Source: UMGS1783 sp900555065 | Lineage (GTDB): Bacteria; Bacillota; Clostridia; Oscillospirales; UMGS1783 | Direction of reading: 5' to 3' | NCBI GenBank assembly: GCA_937991645.1 | Contig: CALKPL010000003.1 | Location: forward strand, 1-19,355 | Length of the DNA stretch: 19,355 bases | In this document: positions 14,610-19,355 of the stretch, piece after piece | How the letters are laid out: every line of letters begins with the position of its first letter | Position numbering within the stretch: the first letter of the stretch is position 1 | Notes under the pieces: model-generated | Told to the model about the DNA's origin: nothing | The model's input: the letters and a program-made list of their open reading frames with translations, nothing else | The model's database searches: none | Made by a program: the position numbers and the translations under genes

Positions 14610-14790
14610 ACTGTGTCATGCGGTGCGAAATAGAGGCCAATAAAATTTTTGACGGAGACTAGAACCCGAAAAAAGTTGGTAGCTCCGCGGAGGCGACGTG
14701 AACACGCTTGCTAGCGAACAGCCGGAACAGGCGTGACTTTCTGCGGAAGGGCGAAACTAGGGTGCGGGCGGACGACGACGTTGCAGCAAT

Positions 14791-14826
14791 AAAAAAATGT
14801 CGGAGCAAAGCGGACTTTGCTCCGAC
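14791..14826 (-). terminator. Terminator of tRNA-Arg
   Basis: A perfect 12-bp stem (14799-14810 with 14815-14826) with loop TCCG is followed on the minus strand by A and seven T (14791-14798). It begins directly after the tRNA CCA end. Confidence 0.93.
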
Positions 14827-14827
14827 G

Positions 14828-14904
14828 TGGCGCGCTGTAAGGGATTCGAACCCCTGACCTACTGGTCCGTAGCCAGTCACTCTATCCAGCTGAGCTAACA
14901 GCGC
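14828..14904 (-). tRNA. tRNA-Arg (ACG)
   Basis: A full cloverleaf of 77 bases on the minus strand. The acceptor stem GCGCTGT (14904-14898) pairs with ACAGCGC (14838-14832). The D arm is GCTC/GAGT. The anticodon stem ACTGG/CCAGT encloses CTACGGA with anticodon ACG. The T arm has loop TTCGAAT. The discriminator G and CCA (14830-14828) are encoded. An ACG anticodon needs A34-to-inosine editing by TadA to read CGU, CGC and CGA. Confidence 0.97.
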
Positions 14905-14922
14905 AAATGAACTCGCTAAAAT

Positions 14923-14951
14923 ATGATAACACAAACAATCGAAAAATGCAA
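14923..14951 (-). promoter_or_regulatory. Promoter of tRNA-Arg
   Basis: On the minus strand, -35 TTGCAT (14946-14951), 17-base spacer, and -10 TATCAT (14923-14928) preceded by TGT. The -35 box is identical to that of tRNA-Val. The tRNA begins 18 bases after the -10. Confidence 0.8.
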
Positions 14952-14967
14952 ATACTTTTTTTATTTT

Positions 14968-15903
14968 TTAGAAATATAAATGCGGCTGGCCAGTACGGTT
15001 TGACCGGCAGGGGCGTTCCGCGACGACTTCCCCCTGTTCCGGCGCGCCGATTAACAGTCCGCAGTCGGGATTGTGCAAAGACAGATTCGCCTGCACGCGC
15101 GCCGCGTTCTGATTCGCATAGCAATAGACGCAGCCGAATCCGCAGGAGTCATACATGCCTATATCCACGCTTTCTACACAGCGGCAGCCGCCGCGCTGGT
15201 TTGGATCGCGGCGCAGGTCGGTCTGGCCCACAATACGTTCAATCCACGCCCGGTCCAGACAGCCGGAGCGCTCCACGCCTTCGGCCGTGAAGTCCACTGG
15301 CTCACAGCAGGCGGACAGGCGAAATCCATACGAGGCGGCGGCAGCTGAAAGCGCGGCGGCGAGCGCGCGCATATCCGTCTCGCACACTGGACAGATTGTG
15401 CGGCTTTGTACAAGCCTGGCCAGTTTTTTATAGGCGTCTACAAAGCTGATCGCACAGCGGTCGGTACAACCAGCCAGCTCCCGGCAAAGGCCGGCAAATG
15501 CTTCCGTATGCCGCGCCGCCGTCCAACCCGCGTTTAGAATGATCGGGTCGTAACGCCAGAGCAGGCGCGCCTTACCAATGCGCGCGGATAGGGCTTGAAC
15601 GTCGGACAGAATCGCTGATTTGCAGCGCAGACCCGGTTCCAGGTCCCTGCCATATGGCGTGACGGTGATTTGGAAGCAGTAAGCATACCCCAGCGATTCA
15701 ATCTCACTGAGAAAGGGGAGCAGATTGTGCGGGTCCTTTGTCCAAAATACGATTAAATCCACAGTCTCCGGCGAAAGCGACAGACGGCTTATCCGCTTTG
15801 AATAGGGATTTTGCAGCAACACATACCCCTCCCGCAGCCGGTTCATCAGCCACTGCGGATAAAAAGCCGGGATATCCGTGCGGCGGCTCGCGCTCAATAT
15901 CAT
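14968..15903 (-). CDS. DUF1848 family protein with a radical-SAM-like cysteine motif
   Basis: This 311-residue protein matches the uncharacterised DUF1848 family. The N-terminus SASRRTDIPAFYPQW and the block SPETVDLIVFWTKDP (44-58) are family signatures. QITVTPYGRDLEP follows at about 78-90. The C-terminal part carries Cys240, Cys242 and then CGFGCVYC with Cys254-X3-Cys258-X2-Cys261, the spacing used by radical SAM enzymes to bind a 4Fe-4S cluster, here near the C-terminus. A second pair is CPVC at 171-174. Function is unknown; iron-sulfur binding is inferred. The start at ATG 15903 has GGGAGG inside the end of the glycerate kinase gene, four bases separate the two frames, and they surely form one operon. 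No terminator follows before the tRNA-Arg promoter. Confidence 0.9.
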   Translation of the reverse strand: MILSASRRTDIPAFYPQWLMNRLREGYVLLQNPYSKRISRLSLSPETVDLIVFWTKDPHNLLPFLSEIESLGYAYCFQITVTPYGRDLEPGLRCKSAILSDVQALSARIGKARLLWRYDPIILNAGWTAARHTEAFAGLCRELAGCTDRCAISFVDAYKKLARLVQSRTICPVCETDMRALAAALSAAAASYGFRLSACCEPVDFTAEGVERSGCLDRAWIERIVGQTDLRRDPNQRGGCRCVESVDIGMYDSCGFGCVYCYANQNAARVQANLSLHNPDCGLLIGAPEQGEVVAERPCRSNRTGQPHLYF

Positions 15904-15907
15904 AATT

Positions 15908-17047
15908 CTACGCCTCCCGATGCGCGGCGTTCAGGGACAGCCGTATTAACCGGAAAAGCTCCAGCGCCGTCCTGTACAGGTTATCCCCGCTCTTGACGCC
16001 CGAAACGGACAGGGGCTCCGGCAGTCGGTTTATGGAAAAGGCCGCGTCCAGTCCGAGAAGCGCGCTGTCCGCGGCGATGCCGCCCGCGAGCGCAACTACC
16101 GGGACGCCGGCGCGTTTGGCGAGCAGCGCGACACCACCGACGGCCTTGCCCATTCCGCTCTGCGCGTCCAGCCGGCCTTCTCCCGTGACGACGAGATCCG
16201 CGTCCTGCAAAAGCACGTCGAATCCAGAGGCTTCCAACGCCGTATCAATGCCTGAACGCAGCCGCGCGCCTAAAAAGGCGCGCATACCGAATCCCAAACC
16301 CCCGGCGGCGCCCGCGCCCGGCTCCTCTGCGCAGTTGATCCCGATATCCCGCGCTGCCGTCGCCGCCAGATGTCGGAGCCCTGCGTCCAGCAATTCTACA
16401 GCGGCCGTGTCCGCACCTTTCTGCGGGCCGAATACATACGCCGCGCCGCGCGGGCCGAAAAGCGGGTTTTCTATATCGCACATGGCGGTAATCTCCAAGC
16501 CTGCAATCCGCTTGTCTATCCCGGTGACGTCGATCCGCGCGACGTCGCCCAGCGTACCGCCTACCGGGACGAACGCTTCGCCCCGGGCATTGTAAAAACG
16601 CGCGCCGAGAGCCGCCGCCATACCGCAGCCGCCGTCATTGGTCGCGCTGCCGCCAAGGCCTACGTATATTTGTTCTGCGCCTCTATGCGCCGCCTCCGCA
16701 ATGAGCTCGCCTACGCCGTATGTCGTCGTATGCAGGGGGCTCGGCTCCTGAACCAGCGGCAGCCCTGCGCAGGCAGCCGTTTCCACGACCGCCGCGCCGC
16801 CGTTCAAACGCCCGTAATATGCGCGGACCGGCGAGAACAAAGGGCCTGTCACCGCACAAAAACACCGCTTCCCGCCGGCCGCAGCCAGCATACAGTCCAC
16901 ACTGCCCTCGCCGCCGTCCGCAATGGGCACGGATAAAACCTCGCATGCGGGGAAAACCTCCTGCGCGGCTGCCTGGATGAACTGGCAGACCTGTACGGAA
17001 GAGAGCGTGCCCTTGAACGAATCGGGCGCGATAATGATTTTACGCAT
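15908..17047 (-). CDS. glxK: Glycerate kinase (GlxK/GarK family)
   Basis: This 379-residue enzyme phosphorylates D-glycerate with ATP, giving 2-phosphoglycerate in the known GarK/GlxK members, and feeds glycerate into glycolysis. Family blocks seen in order are PDSFKGTLSS (9-17), ADGGEGS (about 43-49), GLGGSATNDGGCGM (from 130), DIENPLFGPRGAA, GAGAAGGLGFG, and VTGEGRLDAQSGMGK. Length is normal and no key block is missing. The start at ATG 17047 has AGGAGAG five bases upstream. It is the first gene of a two-gene operon with the DUF1848 gene. Its upstream region holds an 8-bp inverted repeat at 17110-17147 that could be an operator. The second gene gives no hint of an obvious metabolic partner. 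Confidence 0.96.
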   Translation of the reverse strand: MRKIIIAPDSFKGTLSSVQVCQFIQAAAQEVFPACEVLSVPIADGGEGSVDCMLAAAGGKRCFCAVTGPLFSPVRAYYGRLNGGAAVVETAACAGLPLVQEPSPLHTTTYGVGELIAEAAHRGAEQIYVGLGGSATNDGGCGMAAALGARFYNARGEAFVPVGGTLGDVARIDVTGIDKRIAGLEITAMCDIENPLFGPRGAAYVFGPQKGADTAAVELLDAGLRHLAATAARDIGINCAEEPGAGAAGGLGFGMRAFLGARLRSGIDTALEASGFDVLLQDADLVVTGEGRLDAQSGMGKAVGGVALLAKRAGVPVVALAGGIAADSALLGLDAAFSINRLPEPLSVSGVKSGDNLYRTALELFRLIRLSLNAAHREA

Positions 17048-17109
17048 AGAATCTCTCCTTGCTGGTTAAAACGCGTGCTTTATCACGGCACAGGCGGGTA
17101 GTAAAAGAA

Positions 17110-17147
17110 CCATTACGGAATCATACCCGTTTTACGCGACGTAATGG
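17110..17147. repeat. Inverted repeat upstream of glycerate kinase
   Basis: CCATTACG (17110-17117) and CGTAATGG (17140-17147) are perfect 8-bp inverted repeats 22 bases apart, about 63-100 bases upstream of the glxK start. This spacing could suit a dimeric regulator on adjacent helical faces. No promoter boxes between or beside them are convincing. The rest of the 236-base gap between glxK and the next gene shows no gene. Confidence 0.4.
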
Positions 17148-17283
17148 GGGCGGCGGCACAGGCGGATCACATTGCGCGCAAAGGCCTGACCGTACGCGAC
17201 CTGTTCCGCCGCACTGTCCGCCTGGACAACGCCCTGATCCTGAGACGATCAGACGGTTTTACACAAAAGCGGATATGCTGCGG

Positions 17284-17973
17284 TCAGTTTCCAGACGTCT
17301 GCGGGATACCGAAGCGAACGAGCAGTATTACAGCAATGACGCCCGCAAGAGAGACCGCGCCCCATATCCACCATTTTCTGGATTTCTGCGCAAGCCCCTT
17401 AATTCTTTCTGCAATCACGCCCATCACAATGGAAAACAGAAAGATGCCGCCCCATATTGCCCAGCCGTAATGACTTTGTCCATACGGCGCGCCCGCCGGA
17501 TTTTCCCCGAACAATTCGCCAAACAGCAGACCAGCTCCAAACCCCAAAAACGTTGTGAATGAAAACCGATATTTTCCGAAAAATGCGGGGATTATGGAAA
17601 CCGCCATCGAAACCCAGAACAGATTTTGTTTGACAAGCCAGCCATATAAATAGCTGAACCGGTTCATATCTGATGAAAACAGCCAGCCCATTACGCTGCT
17701 TTGTTCCGGGCCGCCGCCGATTCTGCAAAGCAAATATATCATGATATATCTCGCGCAAACGACTAGCGCAAGCATGATATTCTTTTTCCGTCTCACCTTT
17801 CGCTCGTTCGCCCTATCTGCTTGGTCCTGCTTGTAGAGCCGATACATCTGCTCCGCCGTAATATTCTTTTCCGCTTCTTCTGGAGCCAGTAAAAAATCCA
17901 CTGTCGTCCCGAACAGCGCCGCCAGCCTGAACAGGTTTTCCGTGCTTGGTGCAGATCGTCCAGTTTCCCTTAG
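17284..17973 (-). pseudogene. XRE-type membrane-linked regulator, 5' end removed by element insertion
   Basis: The open frame runs from about 17973 down to the stop at 17284. Its first codons read RETGRSAPSTENLFRLAALF then GTTVDFLLAPEE, the last helix of a Cro/C1-type helix-turn-helix domain plus its exit. The DNA-recognition part that should come before is missing: the frame meets TAA at 17976. A charged linker (about 30-60) leads to four membrane helices near the C-terminus. A GTG at 17901 could start a 205-residue protein, but that would only be the membrane part. Intact relatives would have about 45 more N-terminal residues. The break coincides with the end of a serine-recombinase element. 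Similar XRE-plus-membrane proteins occur in gut Clostridia; their signals are unknown. Confidence 0.8.
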
Positions 17974-19355
17974 TTAAAGATATTGTTGGGTATCTCAAGA
18001 TGTGTCATTCGATTTTGCCGATAAAGCGGTAGAAGATTTCTACCTCCTGTTCCCGGCTTCCGTCCTCACTTTTGACCGCTTCATGGACAAGGATTTTTTC
18101 AATCAGCGTATTCAGAAGTTCAGCCGTCAATTCTGTGGGATTGACATACTGTTTCATCAGACCTATCCACTTTTCAGCGTCAACCGCTGTCTGGGCGGCG
18201 GCCTCCATCGCTTCGTGAAGCCGTTCAATTTTTGCGTCCAATTCTCGCTGTTCGCCCTGATACTTTTCGGACAGCATATTGAAATTGTATTCTGTAATGC
18301 GTCCGGCAGACCAGTCCTCATACATTTTTGCAAACAGGGTGTCTACTTCTGCTTTGCGCTTTTCCGCCTTTTTCAGTTCGGCTGTCTGCCGCTTCCTTGC
18401 AGTATTGCGTTCCTTGTCGCTGGCGTTAAGTAGCCGTTTCAGAAGTTTGTCCCCGTCCTGCTGTGCCAGCACAGACCAGTATTGCAGACGGGAAAGGACA
18501 TAGGCGTAAAGCACATCATAACGGATATAGTGCATGGAACACTGGTGCAATCCTTGCCCGTACTTGCTACAATGGTAGTGGGCATAGGGATTTTTGTTCT
18601 GACTGTTCACACCATAGGCCAGCGACCAGCCGCAGTCCGCACATTTTACCAGCCCGGAAAATATCTGTGTTGTGCCGTTCTTCTGCCGTCTGCGCCTGTT
18701 GCAAATCTGCTCCTGTACTTGACGGAACACATCTTCGGAAATAATCGCTTCGTGGGTGTTCTCCACACGATACCATTCCTCTTTTGGCTTGCGTACTTTC
18801 TTCTTGTTTTTGAATGAAATCCTTTCTTATCTGGGTCTTTGACATAGCCAAGCGGAGCATAGGCTCCATAGTGTGCGCCATTTGCGAACCGTGTCCGCAT
18901 GGCCGCCTTTACCTTTTTGCTGGTCTGGCGGGCGTGCATTTCATTCAGAATGTTGAGGAATGGGGCAAGCTCATTCTCTCCGTTGATGGTGTCCACATTG
19001 TCATTGACAGCGATATAGCGGACGCCTTTGCTGGGAAAGTAGATTTCCGTGTACTGGCCGGTCAGAATGTAGTTTCTGCCTAAGCGGGATAAATCCTTCG
19101 TAACAACGCAGTTGATTTTCCCGTCCTCAATGTCATCAATCATTCTCTGAAAATCCGGCCTGTCAAAGTTCGTTCCAGACCATCCATCGTCGATATATTC
19201 ATCTATGACATTCAGGCCATGCTCGGCGGCATATTGCCGGAGCATCATGCGTTGTGTCTGAATACTCCCGCTTTCTCCTTGCAGTTCATCGTCCCGGCTC
19301 AATCTCATATAAAGCGCCGTGTTGTAAATCGTAGTATTGTAAGGTTGTTTCACCG
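17967..19355. mobile_element. Left end of a serine-recombinase mobile element (continues past the window)
   Basis: The element end is placed where the XRE gene loses its reading frame, about 17967-17976, some 30-40 bases beyond the recombinase stop at 18005. Large serine recombinases of the TndX/TnpX type usually lie at an end of their element, and these recombinases cross over at a GA dinucleotide. A GA occurs at 17967-17966 on the minus strand, inside the broken codons. The exact base cannot be fixed without the other end. Cargo lies outside the window. Confidence 0.65.
18005..19353 (-). pseudogene. Large serine recombinase (TndX/TnpX type) with out-of-frame internal deletion
   Basis: The N-terminal resolvase domain is intact: ALYMRLSRDD with nucleophile Ser19, then DEYIDDGWSGTNFDRP, VVTKDLSRLGRNY and APLGYVKDPDKKG to residue 178 (18820). 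The next expected segment is missing. Reading resumes at 18820 in another frame with ISFKNKKKVRKPKEEWYRVE, then THEAIISEDVF, a recombinase zinc ribbon (CADCGWSLAY...HCSKYGQGLHQC), a long coiled coil, and the usual end YRFIGKIE. The two halves give about 449 residues, against about 540-560 for intact relatives from memory, so roughly 100 codons of the recombinase domain are lost. A GTG start at 19353 is possible, but the true start may lie beyond the edge. Without reading-frame restoration the protein would be truncated at 18646 and inactive. Confidence 0.85.

Larger units (their letters stand above)
14177..14790. other. Structured gene-free region with tandem minus-strand hairpins
   Basis: I find no convincing protein gene here. 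Short open frames on both strands lack good starts or run through hairpins. The region holds two terminator hairpins homologous to the tRNA-Arg terminator (given separately), a GGCGCGCGAAGCCGCGCC hairpin at 14341-14358, a TTCAGC/GCTGAA hairpin near 14268-14283, and a T-rich run downstream of it on the minus strand. No promoter is clear. It could be the relic of a larger tRNA array, a repeat family, or a site of small RNAs. Confidence 0.5.

Noticed and set aside
17144..17470. Plus-strand frame of 108 codons upstream of glycerate kinase
   Set aside because: No family resemblance and no ribosome binding site, and it overlaps the membrane part of the regulator on the other strand.
17813..17998. 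Minus-strand frame crossing the element/regulator junction
   Set aside because: It reads the XRE codons in the wrong frame; the real frame gives a recognisable helix-turn-helix end.
1..19355. CRISPR array, rRNA genes, known riboswitches
   Set aside because: No regularly spaced repeats, no rRNA signatures, and no leader matching a known riboswitch pattern were seen.

Overview
The window reads as chromosomal DNA of a spore-forming, low-complexity-promoter Bacillota, most likely a Clostridia member with moderately high GC (by eye in the mid-50s percent). The reasons are strong AGGAGG-type ribosome binding sites, a YlmC/YmxH-type PRC-barrel protein, a lipoteichoic-acid-synthase-like membrane sulfatase, a DUF1848 protein, a class II aldolase, and a TndX/TnpX-type large serine recombinase. 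I cannot name a genus. Most genes lie on the minus strand.

Layout, left to right. (a) 1-1150: N-terminal part of a secreted wall- or RHS-like protein running off the left edge, with a good extended -10 promoter in an AT-rich spacer. (b) 1500-6190: class II fructose-bisphosphate aldolase (own promoter and terminator), then a probable three-gene unit transcribed leftward: LTA-synthase-like protein, iron-sulfur-flavoprotein-like flavodoxin, and a LacA/Maa-type O-acetyltransferase. (c) 6248-9708: exonuclease III and a SERCA/PMCA-like calcium P-type ATPase, separated by a terminator hairpin. (d) 9868-11811: the rpsB-tsf ribosomal protein/elongation factor operon with promoter, intercistronic hairpin and terminator. 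(e) 11873-13790: tRNA-Val(GAC) with promoter and terminator, an unrecognised six-helix membrane protein, and two GNAT acetyltransferases. (f) 13851-14951: a YlmC-like PRC-barrel gene, a 650-base structured gene-free region, and tRNA-Arg(ACG). (g) 14968-17047: glycerate kinase followed four bases later by a DUF1848 gene. (h) 17284-19355: the C-terminal part of an XRE-type regulator with membrane helices, cut off inside its helix-turn-helix domain exactly where a mobile element begins. That element's large serine recombinase lies directly inside the boundary and is itself broken by an out-of-frame internal deletion.

The most interesting signals are the element/regulator junction near 17967, the recombinase deletion at about 18820, and three homologous minus-strand terminator hairpins between 14433 and 14826 whose G-U wobbles fit only minus-strand RNA. 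I found no CRISPR array and no clear defence or biosynthetic system. Most of the window is ordinary housekeeping sequence.
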